DNA of 64,000 nt, taken from positions 62,001-126,000 of the forward strand of contig NC_018513.1 of assembly GCF_000292915.1 (NCBI RefSeq), written 5' to 3'. The position numbers and the translations under genes are program-made. This document shows, piece by piece, positions 28,230 to 40,434 of this stretch. This DNA comes from Burkholderia cepacia GG4 (GTDB lineage Bacteria > Pseudomonadota > Gammaproteobacteria > Burkholderiales > Burkholderiaceae). Each line of letters starts with the position of its first letter. The stretch's first letter is position 1. The notes beneath the pieces were generated by a model. The model was not told the origin of the DNA. It did no database searches and saw only the letters and a list, made by a program, of their open reading frames with translations.

Positions 28230-30014
28230 ATGAAGACAATGGTACGCAACAAGACCTTCTGGATGTTTCTCGTGGTGCTGTTCGCGCTGCCGGTGCTGCC
28301 CGGCGCGCTGCAGGTGCCCGAATACTGGATCACGCTGCTGAACTACATCGGCCTCTACGCGATCGTCGCGATCGGGCTCGTGCTGCTGACGGGCGTCGGC
28401 GGGATGACGAGCTTCGGGCAGGCCGCGTTCGTCGGCATCGGCGCGTATGCGACCGCGCTCCTGACGACGCGATACGGCGTGTCGCCGTGGCTCGCGCTGA
28501 TCGTCGGCGTCGTGCTGACGGCGCTGGTCGCGCTCGTGCTCGGCGCAGTCACGATGCGGTTGTCCGGGCACTTCCTGCCGCTCGGCACGATCGCGTGGGG
28601 CCTCGCGCTGTTCTATCTGTTCGGCAATCTCGAACTGCTCGGCAAGTACGACGGGATCAACGGGATTCCGGCGCTGAACCTGTTCGGCATCGTGCTCGAA
28701 AGCGGCCGCAGCCTGTACTTCCTGATCTGGGCCGTCGTGCTGGCTGCGATCGTGTCGGTGCAGAACCTGCTCAACAGCCGGCCCGGCCGGGCAATCCGCG
28801 CGCTGCGCGGCGGCGGCGTGATGGCCGAGGCGATGGGCATCAACACCGCGTGGATGCGCGTCGTGATCTTCGTCTATGCGGCCGTGCTCGCGGCGGTATC
28901 GGGCTTCCTGTACGCGCACCTGCAGCGTGCGGTGAACCCGACCCCGTTCGGCCTGAACCACGGGATCGAATTCCTGTTCATGGCGGTGGTCGGCGGCGTG
29001 TCGCATGTGTGGGGTGCGGTGCTCGGTGCGGCGATCCTGACGGTGCTGCAGGACTACCTGCAGACGCTGTTGCCGAAGCTGCTCGGCTCGGAAGGCAACT
29101 TCGAGATCATCGTGTTCGGCGTGTTGATGGTGCTGCTGCTGCAGTACGCGCGCCAGGGCGTGTGGCCGTTCGTCGCGAAGCTGTTTCCACGCGGGCCGCG
29201 CGCACACGTGCCGGACCATGCCGATCCGCTGCCGCAGCGTGCCAAGCCGACGGCAGGCGAACCGCTGCTCGTCGTTGACAACGCGCGCAAGCAGTTCGGC
29301 GGGCTGGTGGCCGTCAACGACGTCAGTTTCGACGTGAAAGCGGGGCAGATCATCGGGCTGATCGGCCCGAACGGCGCCGGCAAGTCGACCACGTTCAACC
29401 TCGTGACCGGCGTGCTGCAGCCGACCGGCGGCACGATCACGTTCCGTGGCGAGCGGATCGACGGGCTCACGTCGCGGCAGATCGTCCGGCGTGGGATCGG
29501 CCGTACGTTTCAGCACGTGAAGCTGCTGCCGACGATGACGGTGCTCGAGAACGTCGCGATCGGCGCGCATCTGCGCGGCCATACGGGCGTGTGGCGCAGC
29601 ATCGCGCGGCTCAATGCGCATGAGGAAACGCAATTGCTGGCCGAAGCGGCGCAGCAGATCCGCCGCGTCGGGCTGGAAAAGCACATGTATGACGAGGCGG
29701 GTAGCCTCGCGCTCGGCCAGCAGCGGATTCTCGAAATCGCCCGCGCGCTGTGCTGCGATCCGACGCTGCTGCTGCTCGACGAGCCGGCCGCCGGGCTGCG
29801 CTATCAGGAGAAGCAGCAACTCGCTGACCTGCTGCGGCGCCTGAAGGCCGAAGGCATGAGCGTGTTGCTCGTGGAACATGACATGGATTTCGTGATGAAC
29901 CTCACCGACCGGCTGGTGGTGATGGAGTTCGGCACGCGGATCGCGGAAGGGCTGCCGCAGGATGTGCAGCAGGATCCGGCGGTGCTCGAAGCGTATCTGG
30001 GCGGGGTGGAGTGA
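28230..30014 (+). CDS. Fused LivM-type permease and LivG-type ATPase
   Basis: This 594-residue protein joins two parts normally encoded separately. Residues 1 to about 315 are a LivM permease ([21 protein letters not shown] and the loop [15 protein letters not shown]). After a linker rich in Pro and Arg, residues about 345-594 are a LivG ATPase with Walker [10 protein letters not shown] (about 378-386), signature LALGQQR and Walker B LLLLDEP. The fusion fixes one permease to one ATPase in the inner membrane complex. The reading frame is continuous through the junction with no stop. Confidence 0.93.
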   Translation: MKTMVRNKTFWMFLVVLFALPVLPGALQVPEYWITLLNYIGLYAIVAIGLVLLTGVGGMTSFGQAAFVGIGAYATALLTTRYGVSPWLALIVGVVLTALVALVLGAVTMRLSGHFLPLGTIAWGLALFYLFGNLELLGKYDGINGIPALNLFGIVLESGRSLYFLIWAVVLAAIVSVQNLLNSRPGRAIRALRGGGVMAEAMGINTAWMRVVIFVYAAVLAAVSGFLYAHLQRAVNPTPFGLNHGIEFLFMAVVGGVSHVWGAVLGAAILTVLQDYLQTLLPKLLGSEGNFEIIVFGVLMVLLLQYARQGVWPFVAKLFPRGPRAHVPDHADPLPQRAKPTAGEPLLVVDNARKQFGGLVAVNDVSFDVKAGQIIGLIGPNGAGKSTTFNLVTGVLQPTGGTITFRGERIDGLTSRQIVRRGIGRTFQHVKLLPTMTVLENVAIGAHLRGHTGVWRSIARLNAHEETQLLAEAAQQIRRVGLEKHMYDEAGSLALGQQRILEIARALCCDPTLLLLDEPAAGLRYQEKQQLADLLRRLKAEGMSVLLVEHDMDFVMNLTDRLVVMEFGTRIAEGLPQDVQQDPAVLEAYLGGVE

Positions 30015-30769
30015 TGACGGACACGACGATGCCGATTCTCGAGGTGCGCGGACTGGCGGTCCGGTACGGGAAGGTGGAAGCGCTGCACGGCGCGGCGATC
30101 AAGGTTGGCGCAGGGCAGATCGTCAGCGTGATCGGCCCGAACGGGGCCGGCAAATCGACGTTGCTGAACGCGATCATGGGCGCGCTGCCGGTGACCGGGC
30201 ATGCTTCCGGCGCGGTTTTGTATCGCGGTAGCGATGTCGGCGCGCTGCCGGTCGAGCAGCGCGTCGCGCGCGGGATGTGCCTGGTGCCTGAAAAGCGCGA
30301 GCTGTTCAGCACGATGACGGTCGAGGACAACCTCGTGCTGGGCGCGTATCGCCGCAAGCTGGCGGGCGAGTCGAACTTCCTCGACCAGCTCGATCACGTG
30401 TTTGTGCTGTTTCCGCGGCTGAAGGAGCGGCGCAAGCAGGCAGCCGGCACGCTGTCGGGTGGCGAGCGACAGATGCTCGCGGTTGGCCGTGCGCTGATGG
30501 GCAAGCCTGACCTGCTGATGCTCGACGAGCCGAGCCTCGGGCTGGCGCCGCTGATCGTGAAGGAGATTTTTCATATCATCAGCGCGTTGCGCGGCACCGG
30601 CGTCGCGACGCTGCTGATCGAGCAGAATGCTCGGGCCGCGCTGCAGATCTCCGACTACGGTTATGTGCTGGAGACGGGTGAGTTCGCGCTCGAAGGGCCG
30701 GCGGCCGAACTGGCGCAGAATCCGCGTGTGATTGAGACATACCTGGGGCTGGCGAAGAAAACGGCTTGA
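30011..30769 (+). CDS. LivF-type ABC transporter ATPase
   Basis: This 252-residue ATPase has a normal Walker A ([16 protein letters not shown]), signature LSGGERQ, Walker [12 protein letters not shown] and the EQN sequence usual for LivF. It overlaps the fused gene by four bases (ATGA) and completes the second liv transporter. Its intact lysine contrasts with the arginine in the LivF of the first cluster. The operon ends at a terminator formed by a parS site. Confidence 0.93.
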   Translation: MMTDTTMPILEVRGLAVRYGKVEALHGAAIKVGAGQIVSVIGPNGAGKSTLLNAIMGALPVTGHASGAVLYRGSDVGALPVEQRVARGMCLVPEKRELFSTMTVEDNLVLGAYRRKLAGESNFLDQLDHVFVLFPRLKERRKQAAGTLSGGERQMLAVGRALMGKPDLLMLDEPSLGLAPLIVKEIFHIISALRGTGVATLLIEQNARAALQISDYGYVLETGEFALEGPAAELAQNPRVIETYLGLAKKTA

Positions 30770-30795
30770 TGGCCGGGCGGGTGACATGAAACGAG

Positions 30796-30830
30796 CGGCG
30801 TGTTTCACGTGAAACACGCCGTTTTTGTTT
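30796..30830 (+). terminator. Intrinsic terminator of the second liv operon, with parS as its stem
   Basis: parS is extended by CGGCG and CGCCG on its two sides to a 26-bp perfect dyad, and TTTTTGTTTT follows. It lies 27 bp after the livF-type stop. Confidence 0.8.
30801..30816. promoter_or_regulatory. parS: parS centromere site (ParB-binding), perfect consensus
   Basis: TGTTTCACGTGAAACA matches the universal chromosomal parS 16-mer exactly. It lies 4 kb upstream of parB, where ParB-CTP clamps would load for segregation of the origin region. Confidence 0.95.
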
Positions 30831-31228
30831 TCGGGGGCAGGGCAGTGCGTGGGTGAACCGGGTAGGGGATAAGTGCCGGAGGAACAAGTGGAAGCCCTGT
30901 GATGGGCGGCGAATCGGATGCTCAGGGCAGTGTGGCTGCACAGGCTGGTGAGTGTTGGGTGCGCGCCAGGGCTCCGCCATCGCGAGCCGGACCGCACAGT
31001 GGATAAGGGGCGCACGATTGATTGGAAATACTGTGACGGGATGCGATGTCCGTTTCACAGGCCCGCTGCCCGAACCCCGGTTTTGCACACCCAGTTGATG
31101 TGTGTTGAGGTCGAGGCGGCGCCGCAGCAGCGGGGCGGAGGGCACAGATTGGCCGCTTGAGCGAAAAAAATCGGCGAAATGAACGGACCCTACCATTCGG
31201 ACGGTCTTCGGGTGAAAAGCGAACCCGC

Positions 31229-31234
31229 TATAAT
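31229..31234 (+). promoter_or_regulatory. Probable -10 box of the mnmG-rsmG-parAB operon
   Basis: TATAAT is perfect and lies 57 bp before the mnmG ATG. The -35 region at the right distance (CTTCGG) is weak, so the assignment rests on the -10 box. Confidence 0.45.
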
Positions 31235-31290
31235 TCGGCCCATACATTTCTCAGATAGGTCCGTGCGCAGTCCTGTGTACGGAATCCACC

Positions 31291-33261
31291 ATGCTTTTTC
31301 CCACAGAATTTGACGTCATCGTCGTCGGTGGCGGTCACGCAGGCACGGAAGCCGCGTTGGCATCCGCCCGTATGGGTGCGAAGACGCTGCTGCTGACCCA
31401 TAACATCGAAACGCTCGGGCAGATGAGCTGCAATCCGTCGATCGGCGGCATTGGCAAGGGCCATCTGGTCAAGGAAGTCGATGCGCTCGGCGGCGCGATG
31501 GCTGCCGCGACGGACGAGAGCGGTATTCAGTTCCGGATCCTCAATTCGTCGAAAGGTCCGGCTGTGCGCGCCACGCGTGCACAGGCCGACCGTATCCTGT
31601 ACAAGGCTGCGATCCGCCATCGGCTCGAGAATCAGCCGAACCTCTGGCTGTTCCAGCAGGCCGTCGACGACCTGATGGTCGAAGGCGATCGCGTGGTCGG
31701 CGCCGTGACTCAGATCGGCATCCGCTTCCGTGCTCGTGCGGTGGTGCTGACGGCCGGTACGTTCCTCGACGGCAAGATCCACGTCGGCCTGAACAACTAC
31801 ACGGGTGGTCGCGCAGGCGATCCGGCGGCCGTGTCGCTGTCGGCGCGCCTGAAGGAGCTGAAGCTGCCGCAGGGCCGCCTGAAGACCGGTACGCCGCCGC
31901 GTATCGATGGCCGCTCGATCGATTTTTCGAAGCTGGACGAGCAGCCGGGCGACCTCGATCCGATCCCGGTGTTCTCGTTCCTGGGCCGCGCGGAGCAGCA
32001 TCCGCAGCAGCTGCCGTGCTGGGTCACGCATACGAACGAGCGCACGCACGACATCATTCGCGGCGGCCTCGACCGCTCGCCTATGTATACAGGCGTGATC
32101 GAAGGTGTCGGCCCGCGTTACTGCCCGTCGATCGAGGACAAGATCCACCGGTTCGCGTCGAAGGAATCGCACCAGATCTTCCTCGAGCCGGAAGGGCTGA
32201 CGACCAACGAGTTCTATCCGAACGGGATTTCGACGAGCTTGCCGTTCGACGTGCAGCTCGAACTCGTGCACTCGATGCGTGGCCTCGAGAACGCACACAT
32301 CCTGCGCCCCGGCTACGCGATCGAGTACGACTACTTCGACCCGCGTGCGCTGAAGGCGTCGCTCGAGACGAAGGCGATCAACGGGCTGTTCTTTGCGGGC
32401 CAGATCAACGGCACGACCGGCTATGAAGAAGCGGCCGCACAGGGCCTGCTCGCTGGGCTGAATGCAGGCCGTTACGTGCAGGAGAAGGACGCATGGTGCC
32501 CGCGTCGCGACCAGGCCTACCTTGGCGTGCTGGTCGACGACCTCGTCACGCGTGGCGTGGCCGAGCCGTACCGGATGTTCACGAGCCGTGCCGAGTACCG
32601 CCTGAGCCTGCGTGAAGACAATGCCGACATGCGCCTGACCGAACTTGGCCGCGAGCTGGGCCTCGTCGACGACGTTCGCTGGGATGCGTTCTCGCGGAAG
32701 CGCGATGCTGTTTCACGTGAAACCGAACGACTGAAATCGACGTGGGTCACGCCGAAGACGCTGCCGCCGGAAGAGGCGACCGCGTTGCTCGGCAAGGCGA
32801 TCGATCACGAGTACAGCCTCGCCGAATTGCTGCGCCGTCCCGGCATCAGCTACGACGGCGTGTGCGGCCTGAAGGGCGGTGAATGCGCGCCGGCGGAGCC
32901 GCTGGCCGACGATCCGGTGCTGCTCGAGCAGATCAAGGAACAGGTCGAGATCGGCATCAAGTATCAGGGCTATATCGAACGTCAGGCCAGCGAGATCGAG
33001 CGCAACGATGCGAACGAGAACACGCGCCTGCCGGACGGTATCGACTATCGCGAGGTGCGTGGCCTGTCGTTCGAGGTGAGCCAGAAGCTCAACGAGTTCC
33101 GGCCGGAAACGATCGGCCAGGCATCGCGCATCTCGGGCGTCACGCCGGCTGCGATCTCGCTGTTGATGGTGCACCTGAAGCGCCGTGGCCTCGGCCGTCG
33201 TAATGGCACCGCCGCAGAGGCGACCGAGCAGGGGGACGGCACTGTCCCGACGCAACAATGA
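31291..33261 (+). CDS. mnmG: tRNA uridine-5-carboxymethylaminomethyl modification enzyme MnmG (GidA)
   Basis: This 656-residue FAD-binding protein has the GidA hallmarks: N-terminal [43 protein letters not shown] and the late [15 protein letters not shown] segment. The C-terminal helical domain binds MnmE. With MnmE it makes cmnm5U34 in tRNA, the substrate of MnmC. It is the first gene of the mnmG-rsmG-parA-parB block. A near-perfect parS lies inside the coding region at 32709-32724 and encodes VSRET. Confidence 0.97.
   Translation: MLFPTEFDVIVVGGGHAGTEAALASARMGAKTLLLTHNIETLGQMSCNPSIGGIGKGHLVKEVDALGGAMAAATDESGIQFRILNSSKGPAVRATRAQADRILYKAAIRHRLENQPNLWLFQQAVDDLMVEGDRVVGAVTQIGIRFRARAVVLTAGTFLDGKIHVGLNNYTGGRAGDPAAVSLSARLKELKLPQGRLKTGTPPRIDGRSIDFSKLDEQPGDLDPIPVFSFLGRAEQHPQQLPCWVTHTNERTHDIIRGGLDRSPMYTGVIEGVGPRYCPSIEDKIHRFASKESHQIFLEPEGLTTNEFYPNGISTSLPFDVQLELVHSMRGLENAHILRPGYAIEYDYFDPRALKASLETKAINGLFFAGQINGTTGYEEAAAQGLLAGLNAGRYVQEKDAWCPRRDQAYLGVLVDDLVTRGVAEPYRMFTSRAEYRLSLREDNADMRLTELGRELGLVDDVRWDAFSRKRDAVSRETERLKSTWVTPKTLPPEEATALLGKAIDHEYSLAELLRRPGISYDGVCGLKGGECAPAEPLADDPVLLEQIKEQVEIGIKYQGYIERQASEIERNDANENTRLPDGIDYREVRGLSFEVSQKLNEFRPETIGQASRISGVTPAAISLLMVHLKRRGLGRRNGTAAEATEQGDGTVPTQQ
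32709..32724. promoter_or_regulatory. parS: Second parS site, inside mnmG
   Basis: TGTTTCACGTGAAACC matches parS at 15 of 16 positions; only the last base differs. It is read in frame as part of D-A-V-S-R-E-T. Confidence 0.88.
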
Positions 33262-33944
33262 CGGCGCGTCGCGCGCCGGCGGTTAATCGGGACGTACTTG
33301 AAGGGATGCTCGTCGACGGCACGGCCGCGCTCGACATCGCATTGACGGATGCACAACGCAACCAGCTGCTCGACTATGTCGCGCTGCTCGGCAAGTGGAA
33401 CGCGGTCTACAACCTGACCGCGATCCGCGACCCGAAGCAGATGCTGATCCAGCACATCCTCGATTCGCTTTCCATCGTTCCGCATCTGCGCGGCCGCGCA
33501 TCGGCGCGCGTGCTGGACGTGGGTTCGGGCGGCGGGTTACCCGGTATCGTGCTGGCGATCGTGCAGCCGGACTGGCAAGTGACGCTGAACGATATCGTGC
33601 AGAAGAAGTCTGCATTCCAGACGCAGATGCGTGCGGAACTGAAGCTCGCGAACCTGTCGGTCGTCACCGGTCGAGTCGAGTCGCTGCAGCCGGGTGTCGA
33701 AGTACCGGAAAAATTCGACATGATCGTATCCCGCGCTTTCGCTGATCTGTCCGACTTCGTTAAACTTGCTCGACATCTCGTCGCGCCCGGTGGATCGATC
33801 TGGGCAATGAAGGGCGTCCACCCGGATGACGAAATTGCGCGGTTGCCGGAAGGCAGTCGCGTAAAGCAGACGATGCGGCTGGCGGTACCGATGCTCGATG
33901 CCGAACGGCATCTGATCGAGGTCACCGTCGACGAGGCGATTTGA
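33258..33944 (+). CDS. rsmG: 16S rRNA (guanine-527-N7)-methyltransferase RsmG (GidB)
   Basis: This 228-residue SAM-dependent methyltransferase has the RsmG sequence [13 protein letters not shown], then SAM-binding [16 protein letters not shown] and [17 protein letters not shown] VSRAFADL. It methylates N7 of G527 in 16S rRNA; its loss gives low-level streptomycin resistance in several bacteria. The start overlaps the mnmG stop by four bases (ATGA), so the genes are cotranscribed. Confidence 0.96.
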   Translation: MTARRAPAVNRDVLEGMLVDGTAALDIALTDAQRNQLLDYVALLGKWNAVYNLTAIRDPKQMLIQHILDSLSIVPHLRGRASARVLDVGSGGGLPGIVLAIVQPDWQVTLNDIVQKKSAFQTQMRAELKLANLSVVTGRVESLQPGVEVPEKFDMIVSRAFADLSDFVKLARHLVAPGGSIWAMKGVHPDDEIARLPEGSRVKQTMRLAVPMLDAERHLIEVTVDEAI

Positions 33945-33994
33945 AGGCGCGCAAGTGCGCGCCGTTTGTTTGAAGTAAGAGGAACACACCAACG

Positions 33995-34774
33995 ATGGCA
34001 AAGATCTTCTGCGTTGCGAACCAGAAGGGGGGCGTCGGCAAGACGACGACATCGGTTAATCTCGCCGCAAGCCTTGCAGCGCAGGAGCAACGAGTCCTGC
34101 TGATCGATCTCGACCCGCAGGGCAACGCGACGATGGGCAGCGGGATCGACAAGGCCGCTTGCGAGTCGACCGTGTACGAAGTGCTGATCGACGGCGTATC
34201 GGTGACCGACGCGCGCGTGCGTCCGGAAGGCGTCACGTACGACGTGCTGCCGGCAAACCGCGAGCTGTCCGGTGCCGAGATCGAGCTGATCGGCATCGAC
34301 AACCGCGAGCGTCGGCTGAAGGCCGCACTCGAGCGCGTGGCGGACGATTACGACTTCGTGCTGATCGACTGCCCGCCGACGCTGTCGCTGCTGACGCTGA
34401 ACGGCCTGTGCGCGGCGCACGGTGTCGTGATCCCGATGCAGTGCGAGTACTTCGCACTGGAAGGGCTGTCGGATCTCGTCAATACGATCAAGCAGGTTCA
34501 CGCGAACATGAATCGCGACCTGAAGATCATCGGCTTGCTGCGCGTGATGTTCGATCCGCGCATCACGCTGCAGCAGCAAGTCTCCGATCAACTGAAAGCG
34601 CACTTCGGCGACAAGGTGTTCGACGCGGTGATTCCGCGCAACGTGCGTCTGGCCGAAGCGCCGAGTTACGGGTTGCCGGGTGTTGTGTTCGACCGCAACT
34701 CGCGCGGTGCGCAGGCGTATCTCCAGTTCGGTGCCGAGATGATCGACCGCGTCCGCGCGTTCGAGGTGTCGTGA
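33995..34774 (+). CDS. parA: Chromosome partitioning ATPase ParA (Soj)
   Basis: This 259-residue ParA has the deviant Walker A KGGVGKTT at residues 10-17, Walker A' LLIDLDPQGNATMGSG and Walker B VLIDCPPTLSLLT. It is short and has no N-terminal helix-turn-helix, as in chromosomal Soj/ParA. It binds the nucleoid as an ATP dimer, and ParB-parS complexes follow its gradient to move the origin region apart. parB follows after seven bases, or 31 to its preferred start. Confidence 0.97.
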   Translation: MAKIFCVANQKGGVGKTTTSVNLAASLAAQEQRVLLIDLDPQGNATMGSGIDKAACESTVYEVLIDGVSVTDARVRPEGVTYDVLPANRELSGAEIELIGIDNRERRLKAALERVADDYDFVLIDCPPTLSLLTLNGLCAAHGVVIPMQCEYFALEGLSDLVNTIKQVHANMNRDLKIIGLLRVMFDPRITLQQQVSDQLKAHFGDKVFDAVIPRNVRLAEAPSYGLPGVVFDRNSRGAQAYLQFGAEMIDRVRAFEVS

Positions 34775-34805
34775 TCCGGACATGAGCGAAGCGAGGAAGA
34801 AAGAC

Positions 34806-35699
34806 ATGAACGCGGTACCAAAGAAGAAGGGCTTGGGACGTGGCCTCGAAGCGCTGCTCGGCGGCAGTGCGGACATCACCGAAGCGGTGAAGATCGAAGG
34901 GGCGCCGAACACGCTCGCGCTCGGCAAGCTGCAGGCCGGCAAGTACCAGCCGCGGACGCGGATGGACGAGGGCAGCCTGCAGGAGCTGGCGGCCAGCATT
35001 CGCGCGCAGGGCGTGATGCAGCCGATCCTGGTACGGCCCATCTCATCCGATAAGTACGAGATCATCGCGGGCGAGCGGCGTTTCCGCGCGGCGCGCCTGG
35101 CCGGCCTCGACGAAGTGCCGGTACTCGTGAAGGACGTGACCGATCAGGCTGCCGCGGCGATGGCGCTGATCGAGAACATCCAGCGCGAGGACCTGAACCC
35201 GCTGGAAGAGGCGCACGGTATCCAGCGTCTGCTCGACGAGTTCGGTTTTACGCACGAACAGGCGGCTGAATCGGTCGGCCGTTCGCGCAGCGCGGTGTCG
35301 AACCTGCTGCGCCTGCTGAATCTCGCATCGCCGGTGCAGACGATGCTGTTGGCCGGCGATCTCGACATGGGGCATGCGCGCGCGCTGCTCGCCGTCGACG
35401 CGGCGACGCAGATCACGCTCGCGCACCAGGTCGTCAACAAGCGCATGTCGGTGCGCGAGACGGAGAAGCTGGTCGCGCACACGACCAAGGAAGCGCCGGC
35501 CGTGAAGGCGCGCGCGAAGGATGACGGCGGCCGCGACACGCGCCGTCTCGAAGAAGAGTTGTCCGACCTGCTCGCGTCGACGGTGAAAATCAAGCTCGGC
35601 CGCCGCGGGCGAGGGCAGGTGCTGATCGACTTCGGCAACCTCGATGCGCTCGAGGGCATTCTCGTGCGCCTGCGCGGCAACGTCGCGACCGAAGAGTAA
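34806..35699 (+). CDS. parB: Chromosome partitioning protein ParB (Spo0J)
   Basis: This 297-residue ParB begins KKKGLGRGLEALLG, the ParA-interacting tail. The CTP-binding boxes follow (TRMDEGSLQELAASIRAQG, then AGERRFRAARLAG, then ENIQREDLNPLEEA). A helix-turn-helix (HEQAAESVGRSRSAVSNLL) binds parS, and the C-terminus dimerises. GAGGAAG precedes ATG 34806; an ATG at 34782 would add eight residues. Perfect and near-perfect parS sites lie 4.0 and 2.1 kb upstream. Confidence 0.97.
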   Translation: MNAVPKKKGLGRGLEALLGGSADITEAVKIEGAPNTLALGKLQAGKYQPRTRMDEGSLQELAASIRAQGVMQPILVRPISSDKYEIIAGERRFRAARLAGLDEVPVLVKDVTDQAAAAMALIENIQREDLNPLEEAHGIQRLLDEFGFTHEQAAESVGRSRSAVSNLLRLLNLASPVQTMLLAGDLDMGHARALLAVDAATQITLAHQVVNKRMSVRETEKLVAHTTKEAPAVKARAKDDGGRDTRRLEEELSDLLASTVKIKLGRRGRGQVLIDFGNLDALEGILVRLRGNVATEE

Positions 35700-35712
35700 C
35701 GAGGCGCAATCG

Positions 35713-36843
35713 ATGGAGAACGCGGGAGCGGCTGCGCCGCGCAGGTGGTTCGGATGGTTGATGCAGGAGCCCGTGCTCACGGTGCTGGCGCTTGCGCTGA
35801 TTCTTGTTCAATGGTTGCGCCCGCAACCAATTGCCGCGCTGGCCGGCCTTGTCGACTGGCAGACCGTCGTGACGCTCGCGGGCCTGCTGATGCTGACCAA
35901 GGCGCTCGAGCTGTCCGGGTGCCTGATGTGGCTCGCGCATCGCATCGTGCATCACGTGCGATCCGAGCGCGGGCTCGCGATGCTGCTGGTCGTGTTCGCG
36001 GCGGCACTCGCGATGTGGTTGACCAACGACGTCGCGCTGTTCGTCGTCGTTCCGCTGATGGTGTCGCTGCGCAAGCTGACACCGCTGCCGTTCAGGCGGC
36101 TCGTGATCGCCGTCGCGCTGGCCGTCAACGCGGGGTCCGTCGCGACGCCGCTCGGCAATCCCCAGAACCTGTTCCTGTGGCAATTGAGTGGCGTGTCGTT
36201 CGGCCGCTTCGTCGTCACGCTCGGGCCGCTCGCCGTTGTGATGATGGCGCTGCTGCTCGTGCTGACGGCGTGCGCGTTTCGCGCGAAACCGCTCGACCTG
36301 TCCGGCGACGTCGACGCGGTTCCCGTGCAGCGCATGCACGCGCTGCTCGCGACGGTGCTGTTCGGTGCGTTCGTGCTGCTCGCCGACGCGCATCATCCGG
36401 TGCCGGGCCTGATCGCCGTCGTGATCGCATTGCTGGTTGCGAAACGTGATGCAGTCCTGAAGATCGACTGGCTGCTGCTGCTGATCTTCGTGCTGATGTT
36501 CGTCGTGCTGCGCAGCGCGGCCGCGCTGCCCGTCGTCCACGACGTGATCGCACAGACCCACCTCGATTCGCCGCTGCGCGTGTTTGCGGCGGGCGCCGTG
36601 CTGTCGCAGGGGATCAGCAACGTACCGGCCGCGATCCTGCTGTCGGAATTCACGCACGACTGGCGCGCGCTCGCGTTCGGCGTGTCGGTCGGCGGCTTCG
36701 GCTTCGCGATCGGTTCGCTCGCGAACCTGATCGCGGTGCGTCTCGCGAAGGAGCCGCGCATGTGGCTGCCGTTTCACCTCGTTTCGATTCCGTTCGCGCT
36801 CGTGAGTGCGGCACTCGGCGCGTGGCTGCTCGTGCACGGCTGA
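35713..36843 (+). CDS. SLC13/ArsB-superfamily ion transporter
   Basis: This 376-residue membrane protein has about 10-11 spans and motifs of the ion transporter superfamily that includes ArsB, NhaD and SLC13: MWLTNDVALFVVVPL and NAGSVATPLGNPQNLFLW in the first half, and ISNVPAAILLSEF in the second. These inverted-repeat hairpins hold the ions. It could be a Na+/H+ antiporter or an anion:Na+ symporter; the substrate is not readable. It starts 13 bp after parB, so it may be cotranscribed with the partition genes, although no functional link is known. Confidence 0.85.
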   Translation: MENAGAAAPRRWFGWLMQEPVLTVLALALILVQWLRPQPIAALAGLVDWQTVVTLAGLLMLTKALELSGCLMWLAHRIVHHVRSERGLAMLLVVFAAALAMWLTNDVALFVVVPLMVSLRKLTPLPFRRLVIAVALAVNAGSVATPLGNPQNLFLWQLSGVSFGRFVVTLGPLAVVMMALLLVLTACAFRAKPLDLSGDVDAVPVQRMHALLATVLFGAFVLLADAHHPVPGLIAVVIALLVAKRDAVLKIDWLLLLIFVLMFVVLRSAAALPVVHDVIAQTHLDSPLRVFAAGAVLSQGISNVPAAILLSEFTHDWRALAFGVSVGGFGFAIGSLANLIAVRLAKEPRMWLPFHLVSIPFALVSAALGAWLLVHG

Positions 36844-37414
36844 GCGGTGCGGCTGCGTGCGCTGCAGGCGTAACGCAAGCTTGGCGGGGAGGGGCACAGC
36901 ATTCGCGCTCGTTGCGAAGCCGGGGTTGTTGATAAGTGCCGCGTTCCACAGTCGGTTTACTGTGGCGGCGTAACAACTGATTGCCTGCATCGGTACGCTC
37001 GCGACCGACGGTATTTCACGCATCGCGCCTGGTGGCTGGTCACAGTATTTCGCCTGTCCCGCGTCATCGCGCCGAGTCATTTCCCGTGATCGCGTCACAG
37101 CAGAATTCCTGCTGCGATCGCGGCGCGCCGGTGGCGCCCGCACCAGGCATCGATGCCACGCCATTGCATCGTCACAGGACTTTTTCGCGCAAGAAATACT
37201 GGTGCAAAAATCCCACCTTACAACTGTCATCGTACGTCGTAGAATCGCGCGTTTTTCACATGATGAGGCGTCGTTTTACGCAGGTTTTTGTCGCGTCTAA
37301 AGCCTTGAATCACTTGCAACTATCGCTTACAATCGCCCGGATTTGTTAGCTAGGCACCCCTGAAAGCTTTCAGAAAGCTTGGGGCCGGGTTCAAGGATTT
37401 TGCGGAAGATTGCG
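36844..37414. other. Region upstream of the ATP synthase operon
   Basis: These 571 bp carry the atp promoter at 37305-37333 and an AAGCTTTC/GAAAGCTT dyad near 37363-37380. No coding frame is supported. Confidence 0.6.
37305..37333 (+). promoter_or_regulatory. Sigma70-type promoter of the atp operon
   Basis: TTGAAT and TACAAT are separated by exactly 17 bases, 82 bp upstream of atpI. Transcription would start near 37340. Confidence 0.7.
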
Positions 37415-39248
<1,834 letters not shown>

Positions 39249-39377
39249 GGTTCCTCGGAAATATGCGCCCGGCGTAAGCCGGCGCAGGGCGGAACGGAGA
39301 CTTGGGGCGCTGATCGAATGCAACTCGATGAGCGCCTTACCGTTTCATTTTTCCGGAATAGCAGATAAGGAAACACC

Positions 39378-39848
39378 GTGAATCTCAACGCAACTCTGTT
39401 TGCGCAAATGGTCGTGTTCCTGGTCCTCGCGTGGTTCACGATGAAGTTCGTGTGGCCGCCGTTGATCAACGCCCTCGACGAACGTTCGAAGAAGATCGCC
39501 GACGGCCTCGCCGCCGCGGAGAAGGGCAAGGCGGAACTCGACGCAGCGCACAAGCGCGTGGACCAGGAACTCGCGCAGGCCCGCAACGACGGCCAGCAGC
39601 GCATCGCCGACGCTGAAAAGCGTGCCCAGGCGGTCGCCGAGGAAATCAAGGCCAACGCCCAAGCTGAAGCCGCCCGCATCGTCGCTCAGGCGAAAGCGGA
39701 AGCAGAACAGCAAATCGTGAAGGCGCGCGAAGCGCTGCGTGGCGAAGTCGCCTCGCTGGCCGTGAAGGGCGCCGAGCAGATCCTGAAGCGCGAAGTCGAT
39801 CAAACGGCCCACGCCCAACTGCTGAATCAACTGAAAGCCGAGCTCTGA
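39378..39848 (+). CDS. atpF: ATP synthase Fo subunit b
   Basis: This 156-residue protein has one N-terminal membrane span ([23 protein letters not shown]), then a long, charged, alanine-rich helix that dimerises as the peripheral stalk. The start is GTG at 39378, with TAAGGA upstream. A 129-bp gap separates it from atpE. The stop is two bases before atpH. Confidence 0.95.
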   Translation: MNLNATLFAQMVVFLVLAWFTMKFVWPPLINALDERSKKIADGLAAAEKGKAELDAAHKRVDQELAQARNDGQQRIADAEKRAQAVAEEIKANAQAEAARIVAQAKAEAEQQIVKAREALRGEVASLAVKGAEQILKREVDQTAHAQLLNQLKAEL

Positions 39849-39850
39849 TC

Positions 39851-40390
39851 ATGGCCGAACTTGCAACCATCGCCCGCCCTTACGCAGAAGCGCTGTTCCG
39901 CGTGGCCGAGGGAGGTGACATCGCCGCCTGGTCCACGCTCGTGCAAGAGCTGGCCCAGGTTGCGCGTCTGCCGGAAGTGCTGTCGGTCGCGTCGAGCCCG
40001 AAGGTGACGCGCACGCAAGTGGCCGAGCTGCTGCTTGCTGCGGTGAAGTCGCCGGTCGCGGCAGGCGCCGAAGCGAAGAACTTCGTGCAGATGCTGGTCG
40101 ACAATCATCGCATCGCGCTGCTGCCGGAAATCGCCGAGCAGTTCGAGGCGCTCAAGAACGAACGTGAAGGTGCAGCCGACGCCGAGATCGTGAGCGCGTT
40201 CCCGCTGAACGGCGCGGATCTCGAAAGCCTCGTCTCTGGCCTCGAACGCAAGTTCAAGCGCAAGCTGAAGCCGACGGTCGAAGTCGATTCGTCGCTGATC
40301 GGCGGCGTGCGCGTGACGGTCGGCGACGAAGTGCTCGACACCTCGGTTCGCGCGCGCCTCGCATCGATGCAGGCTGCCTTGACCGCCTGA
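39851..40390 (+). CDS. atpH: ATP synthase F1 subunit delta
   Basis: This 179-residue protein matches OSCP/delta: N-terminal helical domain ([18 protein letters not shown]) and the C-terminal signature [26 protein letters not shown]. It links the b stalk to the top of the alpha/beta ring. It starts two bases after atpF, so translation is probably coupled. Confidence 0.96.
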   Translation: MAELATIARPYAEALFRVAEGGDIAAWSTLVQELAQVARLPEVLSVASSPKVTRTQVAELLLAAVKSPVAAGAEAKNFVQMLVDNHRIALLPEIAEQFEALKNEREGAADAEIVSAFPLNGADLESLVSGLERKFKRKLKPTVEVDSSLIGGVRVTVGDEVLDTSVRARLASMQAALTA

Positions 40391-40434
40391 GCGCCACGCC
40401 GGCACGCAACAGAATTGACTATCAGGAGCGAATA

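Larger units (their letters stand above)
30770..31290. other. Intergenic region with parS upstream of mnmG
   Basis: These 521 bp contain a perfect parS/terminator dyad at 30796-30821, a near-match DnaA box (AGTGGATAA, 30998-31006) and a TATAAT box at 31229-31234. No gene is supported. Confidence 0.6.

Noticed and set aside
25493..28333. A minus-strand open frame of 946 codons opposite the second liv cluster
   Set aside because: It covers two clear genes on the + strand and an intergenic region, with an Arg/His/Gln-rich composition.
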